Shown here piece after piece: positions 26,414-35,600 of a stretch of DNA of 64,000 bases. The position numbers and the translations under genes were made by a program. Source of the DNA: Poseidonocella sp. HB161398 (GTDB lineage: Bacteria > Pseudomonadota > Alphaproteobacteria > Rhodobacterales > Rhodobacteraceae); assembly GCF_005870025.1 (NCBI RefSeq), contig NZ_VATA01000006.1, positions 62,001 to 126,000 of the forward strand, in the 5' to 3' direction. The notes under the pieces were generated by a model that saw nothing but the letters and a program-made list of their open reading frames with translations, did not search any database and had not been told where the DNA came from. Positions within the stretch are counted from its first letter, which is position 1, and each line of letters opens with the position of its first letter.

Positions 26414-28129
26414 TCAGGTTTCGGTCTGGACGGGTTGCAGGAAGCCGAAGTCGCAGCCCTCGTCGGCCTGCGTGACCTCCTCGGCATAGAGCCGGTCATA
26501 GCCGCGGCGCTCCGCGGCCGGCACATTCGTCGTCGCCCAGGCGGCGCGGCGGCAGCCAAGCTCGGCCTCGTCGACCAGCAGCTCGATCCGGCGGTTCTTC
26601 ACCGAGATGCGGATCCGGTCGCCATTGCGCACCAGCGCCAGCGGGCCGCCGACCGAGGCCTCGGGCGAGACATGCAGCACGATCGTGCCGAAGGCGGTGC
26701 CGGACATGCGCGCATCCGAGATCCGCACCATGTCCTTGACCCCGGTCTCGGCGATCTTGCGCGGGATCGGCAGGTAGCCGGCCTCGGGCATGCCCGAGGC
26801 GCTTTTCGGCCCGGCATTCTGCAGCACCATGAAATCGTCGGCGGTGATGTCCAGATCGGGATCGTCCACCCGCGCCGCCAGATCCTCGAGCGAGGTGAAG
26901 ACCACCGCCCTGCCCTCCTTTTCGAAAAGCTCCGGATCGGCGGCCGAGCGCTTCAGGATCGCGCCCCTGGGCGCGAGATTGCCGAAGAGCGCGACCAGCC
27001 CGCCCTCGGGCTCCAGCGGCTCCGCGGCCCTGGCGATCACCCGGTGGTCGACCCAGCCGGCATCCTGCTCCAGCCGGTCGCCCAGCGTGCCCCCGGCGAC
27101 ATCGAGCGTGTCGAGATGCAGAAGCGGCTTCAGTTCGCGCAGCACCGCGCCGACGCCGCCGGCAAAGAAGAAATCCTCCATGTAGTTCGTGCCGACGGGC
27201 TTGAGGTTCACCAGCACCGGCGTCGTGTCCGACAGCGCGTTGAGCTTCTCCAGCGAGACCGGGATGCCCAGCCGTCCGGCGACCGCGGTCAGGTGGATGA
27301 TCGCATTCGTGGAACCGCCGAGCGCCAGCAGCACCCGCATCGCGTTCTCCACCGATTTCGCGGTGATGACCTGGCTCGGCCTGATCGGGGTCCGGACCAT
27401 CCGCGCCGCGGCGCGCCCCGACTCCTCGCCCGCGCGCAGCCGGTCGGCATGGACCGCCGGGATCGCCGCGGTGCCGGGCAGCGACATGCCCAGCGTCTCG
27501 GCGATGCAGGCCATGGTGGAGGCCGTGCCCATCACCGCGCAGGTCCCCGCCGTCGTCGCCAGCCGCCCCTCGATGTCGTTGATCTGCTCCGTCGTCACTT
27601 CCCTGGCGCGGTATTTCGACCAGAAGCGGCGGCAGTCGGTGCAGGCACCCAGCCGCTCCGTCTGGTAGCGCGAGGTCATCATCGGCCCGGCCACCAGCTG
27701 CACCGCGGGCAGGTCGGCCGAGGCGGCGCCCATCAGCTGCGCGGGCACGGTCTTGTCGCAGCCGCCCATCAGCACGACGGCATCCATCGGCTGGGCGCGG
27801 ACCATCTCCTCTGTGTCCATCGACATCAGGTTGCGGAATTTCAGCGAGGTCGGCGACAGGAAGACCTCGCCCAGCGAGATGGTGGGGAATTCGATCGGCA
27901 GCCCGCCCTCCATCAGCACGCCGCGCTTGACCGCCTCCACGAGCTCGGGGAAGTGGCGGTGGCAGTTGTTGAAGCCCGAGAAGCTGTTGGCGATGCCGAC
28001 AATCGGCCGCTTCAGCATCTCGCGCGAATAGCCCATCGAGGCGGCGAAGGAATTGCGCAGGTAGACCGAGAAATCGCGGTCGCCGTAATTCGTCAGCCCG
28101 CGCGCCAGGCCCTGGTCGGTATCGCTCAT
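26414..28129 (-). CDS. IlvD/Edd family dehydratase (sugar-acid type)
   Basis: 571 aa. Cluster and metal motifs: C56 in NCHRHF, C124 and the carbamylatable K126 in GGCDKT, and C197 in AGTCAVMGTASTM, the three-Cys pattern of IlvD/Edd enzymes with a 2Fe-2S (or 4Fe-4S) cluster. The extra GACTDCRRFW is typical of the sugar-acid branch (arabinonate/xylonate/galactonate dehydratases) rather than branched-chain biosynthesis. It would dehydrate a 2,3-dihydroxy acid to a 2-keto-3-deoxy acid. Its ATG overlaps the aldehyde dehydrogenase stop by 4 nt. Confidence 0.9.
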   Translation of the reverse strand: MSDTDQGLARGLTNYGDRDFSVYLRNSFAASMGYSREMLKRPIVGIANSFSGFNNCHRHFPELVEAVKRGVLMEGGLPIEFPTISLGEVFLSPTSLKFRNLMSMDTEEMVRAQPMDAVVLMGGCDKTVPAQLMGAASADLPAVQLVAGPMMTSRYQTERLGACTDCRRFWSKYRAREVTTEQINDIEGRLATTAGTCAVMGTASTMACIAETLGMSLPGTAAIPAVHADRLRAGEESGRAAARMVRTPIRPSQVITAKSVENAMRVLLALGGSTNAIIHLTAVAGRLGIPVSLEKLNALSDTTPVLVNLKPVGTNYMEDFFFAGGVGAVLRELKPLLHLDTLDVAGGTLGDRLEQDAGWVDHRVIARAAEPLEPEGGLVALFGNLAPRGAILKRSAADPELFEKEGRAVVFTSLEDLAARVDDPDLDITADDFMVLQNAGPKSASGMPEAGYLPIPRKIAETGVKDMVRISDARMSGTAFGTIVLHVSPEASVGGPLALVRNGDRIRISVKNRRIELLVDEAELGCRRAAWATTNVPAAERRGYDRLYAEEVTQADEGCDFGFLQPVQTET

Positions 28130-29574
28130 GCCGGCGCCCCCAGACGCATCTTGACGTATTTCGCATCCAGGTAGTCATGGATGCCGAGGCTGCCGCCCTC
28201 GCGCCCCATGCCACTTTCCTTGATGCCGCCGAAGGGCGCCTCGGCGGTCGCCAGCAGCATCTCGTTGACGCCGACCATGCCGCATTCGAGATCCTCGGAG
28301 GCCCGCGTCGCGGTGCCGAGGTCGTTCGAGAAGACATAGCCCGCAAGCCCGAAGGGCAGCGCATTGGCCCGCGCCATCACCTCGTCATAGCTGCGGAAGG
28401 TGGTGATCGGCGCGATCGGGCCGAAGGGCTCCTCGGTCATCACCAGCGCGTCGTCGGGCACCCGGCCCAGCACGGTCGGCTCGATGAAGAAGCCCTTGTT
28501 CGACCCCGCGGGCACGCGTCCGCCGGCCAGCAGCTCGGCTCCGCGCGACAGCGCGTCCTCGGTCATCCGCTGGATGGTCTCCAGCCCGCGGCGGTTGGCC
28601 ATTGGCCCGACCTGCACGCCCTCCTCCAGCCCGCGGCCGATCTTCAGCCCGCGGGCGATCTCGGCGAAGCGGTCCGAGAAGCGGTCATAGCTGTCCTCGT
28701 GGACATAGAAGCGCGTCGGCGAGATGCAGACCTGGCCGCAATTGCGGAACTTGGTCGGCGCGCAGACATCCGCCGCCGCCACCGGGTCGAAATCGGGGAA
28801 GACGATCACCGGGCCGTGGCCGCCGAGCTCCATCGACACCTTCTTCACCCCTTCCGCGGCCAGGCGCAGGATCTGCTTGCCGACCGGGACGGAGCCGGTG
28901 ACCGAGACCTTGCGCACGATCGGCGAGGCGATCAGCTGCGCGGCGATCTCCGAGGAGGCGCCCGTCACCATGTTGACCACGCCCGGCGGGATGCCCGCGT
29001 CATGGCAGGCCTCGACCAACGCCGCGCAGGAGGCCGGGGTCTCGCCCGCCGGCTTGACGATGATCGAGCAGCCCGCCGCCAGCGCCGCGGCGATCTTGCG
29101 CGCGGGCAGCAGCGCCGGGAAGTTCCAGGCCGAGAAGGCCGCGACCACGCCGACCGGCTGGTAGATCACCGCCATGCGGCTCTCGGGCGTGCGGCTGCCG
29201 ATGATCTGGCCGTAGATGCGCTTGGTCTCCTCGGACTGCCATTCGAACTGGTCGGCGGCGCCCATCGTCTCGCCCTTCGCCTCGGCCAGCGGCTTGCCGG
29301 TCTCGAGCGACATCAGCATGGCGATGCCGTCGGCGCGCTCGCGCAAGAGGTCGGCGACCCTGCGGATCTTCGCCGCCCGCTCCCAGGTGCCGGTGGCCTT
29401 CCAGATGCGGAACCCCTCGGCGGCGGCGGCGAGCGCGTCGGCGACATCCGCCTCGCTGGCCACTGCCACCAGCCCCAGCGCGTCCTCGGTCGCCGGATCG
29501 GTGACCGGCTTCGTCGCATGGTCCGAGGCGGGACGCCAGTTGCCGCGGATATAGAGATTGAGATCGTGATACAT
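28126..29574 (-). CDS. NAD(P)-dependent aldehyde dehydrogenase (succinate-semialdehyde type)
   Basis: 482 aa. Catalytic Glu in MELGGHGP (about 253) and nucleophile Cys in FRNCGQVCISPTR (about 287), with SVTGSVPVGK for the cofactor and EEPFGPIAP late in the chain. Closest in style to succinate or alpha-ketoglutarate semialdehyde dehydrogenases. Within this operon, downstream of a sugar-acid dehydratase, it probably oxidises the semialdehyde that ends the route into the TCA cycle. Exact substrate is inferred. Confidence 0.9.
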   Translation of the reverse strand: MYHDLNLYIRGNWRPASDHATKPVTDPATEDALGLVAVASEADVADALAAAAEGFRIWKATGTWERAAKIRRVADLLRERADGIAMLMSLETGKPLAEAKGETMGAADQFEWQSEETKRIYGQIIGSRTPESRMAVIYQPVGVVAAFSAWNFPALLPARKIAAALAAGCSIIVKPAGETPASCAALVEACHDAGIPPGVVNMVTGASSEIAAQLIASPIVRKVSVTGSVPVGKQILRLAAEGVKKVSMELGGHGPVIVFPDFDPVAAADVCAPTKFRNCGQVCISPTRFYVHEDSYDRFSDRFAEIARGLKIGRGLEEGVQVGPMANRRGLETIQRMTEDALSRGAELLAGGRVPAGSNKGFFIEPTVLGRVPDDALVMTEEPFGPIAPITTFRSYDEVMARANALPFGLAGYVFSNDLGTATRASEDLECGMVGVNEMLLATAEAPFGGIKESGMGREGGSLGIHDYLDAKYVKMRLGAPA

Positions 29575-29595
29575 GTCGTCCTCGCTCGAAGTCCC

Positions 29596-31482
29596 TCAGA
29601 TCGGCGCGGCGATGTATTTCGCCTGCACGTCTTCCACCCAGTTGCCCACGTTCCAGCTGCCATAGGCGCCCATCCCCGCCAGCGGGTCGCGCCCGGCATA
29701 GACCGGGATATGCAGAAGGCTCAGCCCGTCATGGGCGAAGCCCTCCTCCAGCGCGGCGGCCAGGCTTCCGCGCGTGGTGCCCGCCCAGATCGCCCGCACC
29801 CCCGAGACCGCCCCGGCCAGCGCCACGTAGTCGACCGCGACGCTGTCATTGGTGCGGAACTCGGCGCCGTACTGCGCGATCTGCAGGTCGGTGATCGCCG
29901 CCATCCGCCGGTTGTCGAACAGCGCGACCATGCCGCGGACCCGGTGCTCGACCGCGTCGATCAGGATCTGCGGGTTCATCATGAAGGAGCCGTCGCCGGT
30001 GAAGGCCACGCCATAGGGCGCCCCGCCGGTCCCCGCGAGGCCGAGCAGCGCCGAGGCCGCGAAGCCCATGTAGGAGGCGCCGGTCTCGGTCACGGTCTCG
30101 CCCGGCGCGTCGTCCTCGACGATCTGGAAGCCGTTGGCCTGCACGTCGCCGGCATCGAAGAACTTCACCGCGCCGCGGGCCTTCGCCGCGCTGGCGACCA
30201 TGTGGATGGCGGCGGGCTGCGGCAGGACCGGCTGGCCCCAGACCGCGTCGCCGATCGGCTCCGCCGCCAGCCGCGCCGCCTTGAACCGGGTCCAGTCGCG
30301 CTTCTTCGCGGCGCAGTCCGCCCGCCATTGCGCCCGCCGCGCCGCGCCGGTCTCCGTCCCCAGCGCCCCGAGCAGCAGCTCCGTCACCGCGGTGATGTCG
30401 CCGGGCAGCGCGATCGTGTTCGCGTAGTGCTGCAGGTCGTCGAGATCGCCGTTGATGTTCAGCACCGCCTGCGCCTGCGGATAGCCGATGCCCGAGCAGT
30501 CCGCCTGGCAGACCCCGCGCGAGCCGACGAAGATCACCGCCTCGGCGCCCGCCATCGCGAAATTGCCGCTGATCGAGCCCTTGGAGCCGCCGACATGCAT
30601 GTTGAGCGGATCGGCATCCGGCATCACCCCGGTCGAGCCGGGCGAGAGCACCACCGGGATCCCCGCCGCGGCGGCCAGCCGCCGGACCGCCTCGGCATGG
30701 CCGCGCGTACCGCCCCCGGCCTTCAGCACCAGCCGGTCGGTGCCGCGCAGAAGCGCCACCGCCGCCTCGAGCGCCGGGCCCGCGACGGGCTGCACCGCCG
30801 GCACGGACTGGCGGCCCGGCAGGGTGGAGATATTGACCGCCACCTCCTGCGGCTGGGTGTTGATCGGCGCGAGGATGTAGAACGGCCCGGCCTTGTAGGG
30901 ATGGTGCACGCAGGCGGTGCCGCGGCGCATGCATTCGCGCAGCGCCCCGGGCGTGTGCAGCGTGTAGCTCTGCCCCATCAGCGCGCCGATCTTGCCGAAG
31001 ACCCCCTGCTCGGGCTTCGGCACCTGCTGCATGTTGTAGCCTTCGCCGCGCGTGGTCTCGTCGCCGTAGATATGGTAGACGCCCACCCCGTTCGAGGCGG
31101 CGGCGAGCGAGCCCGCCATCGCCTGCAGCCCGCCCGGCCCGATCGAGGTCACCACCGCGGGGGTGCTGCCGGTGATCCAGGCATGGGCGGTGGCGGCATG
31201 GGCCATCTCCACCTCGTTGCGGCAGTTGACGACCTCGACCACGCCCTCCTCGCTGTAGATCCGCAGGATCTCGCCCAGATCGGTCGAGCCATGGCCGAAG
31301 ATCGCGTAGTACTGCCGGACCCCTTGCTTGAGCAGCGCCACCACCAGCGCCTCGGACAGGCTCATGGTCGCGACCGGCCCGTCGAAGGCCTCCTCGAAGC
31401 GGCCCTGGGCCAGGCGCTCTGCCCGGGCGCGGACCTGCGGCGCGCCCTGGGCGGCGCCGGTGGTGCGGTTCTTGTCGAGCAT
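29596..31482 (-). CDS. Thiamine-diphosphate-dependent enzyme (acetolactate synthase/IolD-like)
   Basis: 628 aa from the ATG at 31482, which overlaps the tctA stop (TAATG). Three ThDP domains: the PYR domain with the activating Glu in NCRNEVEMAHAA (about 93), a central domain, and the PP domain with GDGSFMMNPQ and the later FDN (metal-ThDP motif GDG...N). Longer than acetolactate synthases (about 570) and near the size of IolD diketone hydrolases. It would decarboxylate or cleave a 2-keto acid or diketone made by the operon. Which reaction cannot be told by eye. Confidence 0.85.
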   Translation of the reverse strand: MLDKNRTTGAAQGAPQVRARAERLAQGRFEEAFDGPVATMSLSEALVVALLKQGVRQYYAIFGHGSTDLGEILRIYSEEGVVEVVNCRNEVEMAHAATAHAWITGSTPAVVTSIGPGGLQAMAGSLAAASNGVGVYHIYGDETTRGEGYNMQQVPKPEQGVFGKIGALMGQSYTLHTPGALRECMRRGTACVHHPYKAGPFYILAPINTQPQEVAVNISTLPGRQSVPAVQPVAGPALEAAVALLRGTDRLVLKAGGGTRGHAEAVRRLAAAAGIPVVLSPGSTGVMPDADPLNMHVGGSKGSISGNFAMAGAEAVIFVGSRGVCQADCSGIGYPQAQAVLNINGDLDDLQHYANTIALPGDITAVTELLLGALGTETGAARRAQWRADCAAKKRDWTRFKAARLAAEPIGDAVWGQPVLPQPAAIHMVASAAKARGAVKFFDAGDVQANGFQIVEDDAPGETVTETGASYMGFAASALLGLAGTGGAPYGVAFTGDGSFMMNPQILIDAVEHRVRGMVALFDNRRMAAITDLQIAQYGAEFRTNDSVAVDYVALAGAVSGVRAIWAGTTRGSLAAALEEGFAHDGLSLLHIPVYAGRDPLAGMGAYGSWNVGNWVEDVQAKYIAAPI

Positions 31483-32978
31483 TATGCGTTGACCTTCTGC
31501 TTGTAGGCGCGCAGGCGAAGCTCGCCGACCGTCTGCAGGACGATCACGAGGGCCGCGAGGCCGAGGAAAAGAAGCGCGACGGGCGAGTGCAGGAAGATGT
31601 CGCTGCTGCCGCCCGAGAGCATGAGCGCGGTGCGGAACTCGTTCTCGATGGTCGGGCCCAGCACCATTCCGAGGATGATCGGCGTGATCGGCACGCGCAG
31701 CGCCACCAGCAGGTAGGCCAGCACGCCGATCACCCCCATCGCGTAGATGTCGAAGACCGAGTTGCGCACCGACCAGGCGCCGATCAGGCACAGCACCAGA
31801 ACGCCCGCCGCCAGAAGCTCCCGCGGGATCTTCAGCACGTGGACGAAAAGCCGGATCCCCGCGAGCTGCAGCCCGAGCACCCAGAAATAGGCCAGCACGA
31901 TGGCGGCATACATGCCGTAGACCTCGGTGGCGTGGTTCATGAACAGCGCCGGGCCCGGCGAGATGCCGTGGATCATCAGCCCGGCCAGCACGATGGCGGT
32001 GGCCGGATCGCCCGGGATGCCCAGCGACAGCAGCGGGATCATCGTGCCGCCCGTCACCGCGTTATTGGCGGTCTCGGGCGCGATCACCCCGTCGAGATTG
32101 CCCTTGCCGAAGCTCGCCTTCTCGGGCGACATCCGCCGCGCATGGTCATAGGCCAGGAAGGAGGCGATCGCCCCGCCGGTGCCGGGGATCGCGCCGATCC
32201 CGGTGCCCAGCAGCGCGCAGCGCACCATCAGCCAGCCCTTCGACATCAGAAGCCGCAGCCCCGGCATTTCCGCGCGCACCCGCGTCGCCCTCGCATCCGC
32301 GGCGCCGCCGGTCCCGGAGGAGGCCTCGATGATGAAGGGCACCGCGAAGAGGCCGATCATCGCCACCAGCAGGCTGACCCCCTGCATCAGGCTGATCGAG
32401 CCGAAGGTCATCCGCGGCACGCCCTCGATCTGGTCCATGCCGACGGTCATGATCATCAGCCCGACGACGCCCGAGAGCAGCCCCTTGAGCATCGAGCCGC
32501 CGCAGAGCCCGCAGATGGTGGAGAGGCCGAAGACCACCAGCGCGAAGATCTCGGCCGGGCCGAAGCCGATCGCCAGCCGCGAGACCAGGTTCACCGAGAC
32601 GATCATCACCAGCAGCGAGAAGAGCCCGCCGAAGACCGAGGCGACCACCGCCGCGCCGAGCGCGATCGAGGCCTCGCCGCGCTTGGCCATCGGATGGCCG
32701 TCGATCACCGTCGCCGCCGCCGAGGGCGTGCCGGGAATGCCCAGCAGGATCGCCGAGACCGAGCCGCCGGTCATGCCGCCGATATAGGTCCCCAGAAGCA
32801 GCCCGGTCGCCGGGATGCTGTCCATCGCGAAGGTGATCGGCAGCGCCAGCGCCAGCGCGACGGTGAAGGTCAGCCCGGGGATCGAGCCGAAGACCAGGCC
32901 GATGAAGGTGCCGAGCCCGACCGCGCCGACCGCCCAGGGGTCGAGCGCGAGCTGCGCGGCGTGAAGGAACATCTCCAT
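31482..32978 (-). CDS. tctA: Tripartite tricarboxylate transporter, large permease TctA
   Basis: 498 aa, the usual length. Highly hydrophobic, with the conserved GSIPGLTFTVALALALP, GTPSAAATVIDGHPMAKRG and the repeated SLGIPGDPATAIVL near residue 320. It forms the main membrane channel for a carboxylate taken up with Na+ or H+. It follows tctB by 4 nt and shares a TAATG overlap with the ThDP gene, placing uptake and catabolism on one message. Confidence 0.95.
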   Translation of the reverse strand: MEMFLHAAQLALDPWAVGAVGLGTFIGLVFGSIPGLTFTVALALALPITFAMDSIPATGLLLGTYIGGMTGGSVSAILLGIPGTPSAAATVIDGHPMAKRGEASIALGAAVVASVFGGLFSLLVMIVSVNLVSRLAIGFGPAEIFALVVFGLSTICGLCGGSMLKGLLSGVVGLMIMTVGMDQIEGVPRMTFGSISLMQGVSLLVAMIGLFAVPFIIEASSGTGGAADARATRVRAEMPGLRLLMSKGWLMVRCALLGTGIGAIPGTGGAIASFLAYDHARRMSPEKASFGKGNLDGVIAPETANNAVTGGTMIPLLSLGIPGDPATAIVLAGLMIHGISPGPALFMNHATEVYGMYAAIVLAYFWVLGLQLAGIRLFVHVLKIPRELLAAGVLVLCLIGAWSVRNSVFDIYAMGVIGVLAYLLVALRVPITPIILGMVLGPTIENEFRTALMLSGGSSDIFLHSPVALLFLGLAALVIVLQTVGELRLRAYKQKVNA

Positions 32979-32982
32979 GGCG

Positions 32983-33480
32983 CTACCCCAGGTTGATCCA
33001 GCTGCCGCGGGCCAGGTAGATGCCGAGGAGCTGGCCGAAGAGCAGCCAGCAGCCCAGCGTCATCCCCGCCGCCATGCCGATCAGCACGGCGGGCCTGCGG
33101 ACCTTCAGGTTCAGCGCCAGCACCGCCAGCACCAGGAGCGGCGTCGCCAGCAGGAAGCCGATCCGCTCGAGCAGCGCGCCGTAGAGGCCGATCTCCGCCA
33201 TCAGGAGCAGGGCCGGGCCCCAGAGGATGCGCTCCTCCTCCGCCTCCGCGGCCGCCGCCCCGTCGCGGGAGAGCGTGACGCCCAGAAACAGCGCCGAGAG
33301 CCCCATCAGCAGCCCGCCGAAGGCCAGCGGAAAGGCCCGCGGGCCGATATCGCCGCCGCCGAAGCCGGGCGAGAGCGTCGTCCAGGCCGCCCAGCTCCAG
33401 GCCGCGCCGAGCGCGAAGAGCACGGAGCCGAGCACCAGATCCTTGCGTGAGCCGGTCATTGCGCCATCCCCCGCGCTCAT
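32983..33480 (-). CDS. tctB: Tripartite tricarboxylate transporter, small subunit TctB
   Basis: 165 aa from the ATG at 33480, whose ATGA overlaps the tctC stop; an ATG at 33459 is possible. About four transmembrane helices and the weakly conserved TctB layout (GSVLFALGAAWSWAA at the N-terminus, PLVLAVLA-type helix later). Its position between tctC and tctA is diagnostic. Confidence 0.88.
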   Translation of the reverse strand: MSAGDGAMTGSRKDLVLGSVLFALGAAWSWAAWTTLSPGFGGGDIGPRAFPLAFGGLLMGLSALFLGVTLSRDGAAAAEAEEERILWGPALLLMAEIGLYGALLERIGFLLATPLLVLAVLALNLKVRRPAVLIGMAAGMTLGCWLLFGQLLGIYLARGSWINLG

Positions 33481-34445
33481 TTGCCCAGGCCGAGCTTGTC
33501 GAGCAGCCCGGCATAGAAGGCGTCGTCGCGGGCGATCACCGCGGCGAATTCCTCCGGTCCGGCATAGGCCGGCATGAAGCCGATATTCCCGGCCGCCTTG
33601 CGGAATTCCTCGCTCTGCGTGGCGGCCTCGGCGGCGGCGGCGAGCCGGGCGACGACCGGCGCGGGCGTGCCCTTCGGCGCGGCCAGCCCCCGCCACATGG
33701 TGATGTCGATATCGACGCCCTGCTCCTGTGCGGTGGGCACGTCGGGCAGCAGGTCGATGCGCTTCGCCCCGGTCACGGCCAGGACGTTCAAGTCCCCGCT
33801 GTCGAGATAGGACTTGAACTGGCCGGGCCACTGGATGGCGGCGTCGATGCGCCCGGCCAGCAGCTCGACCGGCGCCTTGCCGTCGCCATAGGCGATGAAG
33901 GTGACATTGTCGGCGATCCCCATCGCGTCGAAGAGCGCGGCCGAGACCAGATGGGTGAAGCTGCCCTTGCCCGAGATGCCGACCTTCAGGTGGTCGTCCG
34001 AGCCCGAGACGGCCCTGGCCATGTCCTGCAGCCCGGTCCAGCCCTTCTCGGCGCTGACCGCCAGCGCCGGGGTCTCCTCGGAGACGCGGGCGATCGGCAC
34101 GAAATCCTCGTAGCTGTAGGGCACGCGGCCGATATGGGCGGTGGTGTTGACGGAATTGGAGTTCCAGACGATCGAATAGCCGTCCGGCGCCGTGGCCATC
34201 ACATGGGAATAGCCCACCGCGCCGCCGCCGCCGGTGCGGCTGACCGGCACGACCGGCTCGCCGAGCTCGCCCGCCATCGTCTCGGACAGGACCTGCGCGA
34301 TGGTGCTGGCGGTGCCGCCGAAGAGCACGGTCATCTCGACCGGCTTCTCGGGGAATTCCGCGCGCGCCTGCGGCACGCCCGCTGCCAGGACCGCCGCCGC
34401 TGCGAGGACCGCGATGCCCCCGCCCATAGCCGTTCTCATCTTCAT
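33477..34445 (-). CDS. tctC: Tripartite tricarboxylate transporter, binding protein TctC
   Basis: 322 aa. Sec signal peptide with cleavage near AQARA-EF, then FPEKPVEMTVLFGGTASTIAQ, the Bug/TctC opening where a GG loop grips a carboxylate. GGGGAVGYSHVM and a DVPTAQEQG motif are family-typical. It captures the substrate in the periplasm. It is preceded by a 138-bp gap with a strong hairpin, so its level may differ from that of the enzyme genes upstream. Confidence 0.95.
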   Translation of the reverse strand: MKMRTAMGGGIAVLAAAAVLAAGVPQARAEFPEKPVEMTVLFGGTASTIAQVLSETMAGELGEPVVPVSRTGGGGAVGYSHVMATAPDGYSIVWNSNSVNTTAHIGRVPYSYEDFVPIARVSEETPALAVSAEKGWTGLQDMARAVSGSDDHLKVGISGKGSFTHLVSAALFDAMGIADNVTFIAYGDGKAPVELLAGRIDAAIQWPGQFKSYLDSGDLNVLAVTGAKRIDLLPDVPTAQEQGVDIDITMWRGLAAPKGTPAPVVARLAAAAEAATQSEEFRKAAGNIGFMPAYAGPEEFAAVIARDDAFYAGLLDKLGLGK

Positions 34446-34473
34446 GTCATCCTCCCATTTCTTCTTGTTGGCC

Positions 34474-34513
34474 GGCGGCCTGCAGCGGCTCTCCTCTTCC
34501 GCCGCAGGCCGCC
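34474..34513 (-). promoter_or_regulatory. Intra-operon hairpin before tctC
   Basis: 15-nt arms (34474-34488 and 34499-34513) with one mismatch and a 10-nt loop. No T-run follows in the minus direction, so it is better read as an RNA-stabilising or attenuating structure than a full terminator; it could raise tctC mRNA relative to upstream genes. Confidence 0.45.
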
Positions 34514-34583
34514 CATGATGCGCCGGCCTGCCCTCCCTGGGGGCCCGCGCGTCCTCTCTGCCGGCTCCGTCCCGCGCCGCCTC

Positions 34584-35600
34584 TCAGGGCTGCTGCAGGC
34601 GGAGCGCCGCCAGGATCTTCTCGGGGGTTGCCGGCAGCGCGGTGATGCGCACGCCGATCGCGTCGTAGATCGCGTTGATGATGGCCGGCGCCGTCGGCAC
34701 CAGCGCGGGCTCGCCGATCCCCTTGGCCCTCAGCGGGCTGGTCGGGTCCTCGTCCTCGACGATCACGCAGTTGATCTGCGGCACGTCGAGCGCGGTCGGC
34801 AGGATGTACTTGGCGAAGCCGTGGGTCTCGGCATGGCCCTCGACGGTGACGTAGTCCTCCATCAGCGCCTGGCCGAGCCCCTGCACGACGCCGCCCTCGA
34901 TCTGGCCCTCGACGCCGCGCGGGTTGATCGCGCGGCCGACGTCATGCGCCGCCCAGATGCCCAGCACCTGCACCTCGCCGGTCCAGGTGTCGACCTCGAC
35001 CTCCGCGACCTGGGTGCCGAAGACATAGGTCTGCCAGGGGCTGCCGCGGCCGTCCTCGGGGTCGAGCCCGGTGCCGTTCGCGGTGAAGCTCGCCGAGCCG
35101 ACGGGCACGGTGCCCCGCGCCTTGCAGATCGCCACCGCATCGGCCATCGACATGCGCAGGTTCGACCCCTCCGCCCAGATCTCGCCGTCGAAGGCGCGCA
35201 GCGCGCCCGCGGCCACCTCCCAGTACTCGGCGATCTTCTCGAAGAGCACCTCGCGCGCCTCGCGCGAGGCCAGCGCCACGGCATTGCCGATCATGTAGGT
35301 CTGCCGCGTCGCTCCGGCATGGGCCGCCTCGGGCGAGCGCGCGGTGTCGTTGTCGCCGATGGTGACATCCTCGGGCCGGGTGCCGGTCTCCTCGGCGGCG
35401 ACCTGGGCCAGAACCGTCAGGATGCCCTCGCCGATCTCGGTGACGCCGGTGACGATCTTCACCGTGCCGCCGTCGTCGATCTCCGCCCAGGCGCCGGCCC
35501 GGTCGATCGTCGCGGTGCGGGCGATGCCGTACCAGCTGGCGGCCATGCCGCGGCCGCGCTTGCGCCGGGTCTCGGCGCGGGTTTCGGTGATCGCGTTCAT
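34584..35600 (-). CDS. Molybdenum hydroxylase, second Mo-binding domain (separate chain)
   Basis: 338 aa. It contains GVTEIGEGILTVLAQVAAEE (the GQG motif as GEG) and the active-site Glu region KGIGEPALVPTAPAI near the C-terminus, which belong to the C-terminal half of xanthine dehydrogenase/CoxL-type large subunits. The ATG overlaps the upstream gene's stop by 4 nt. Alone it lacks the first half of the molybdopterin site, so it must assemble with the product of 35597-37486. Confidence 0.85.
   Translation of the reverse strand: MNAITETRAETRRKRGRGMAASWYGIARTATIDRAGAWAEIDDGGTVKIVTGVTEIGEGILTVLAQVAAEETGTRPEDVTIGDNDTARSPEAAHAGATRQTYMIGNAVALASREAREVLFEKIAEYWEVAAGALRAFDGEIWAEGSNLRMSMADAVAICKARGTVPVGSASFTANGTGLDPEDGRGSPWQTYVFGTQVAEVEVDTWTGEVQVLGIWAAHDVGRAINPRGVEGQIEGGVVQGLGQALMEDYVTVEGHAETHGFAKYILPTALDVPQINCVIVEDEDPTSPLRAKGIGEPALVPTAPAIINAIYDAIGVRITALPATPEKILAALRLQQP

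Noticed and set aside
23756-28174. Very long plus-strand open frame (about 1470 codons)
   Set aside because: Antisense to pntB, pntA and the dehydratase, all with clear motifs; low-complexity Arg/His/Asp composition caused by GC bias.
28177-31506. Long plus-strand open frame (about 1100 codons)
   Set aside because: Antisense to the aldehyde dehydrogenase and ThDP enzyme genes.
34474-34513. Full terminator splitting the 14-gene operon
   Set aside because: No T-run follows in the direction of transcription, so it is kept as a structural element only.
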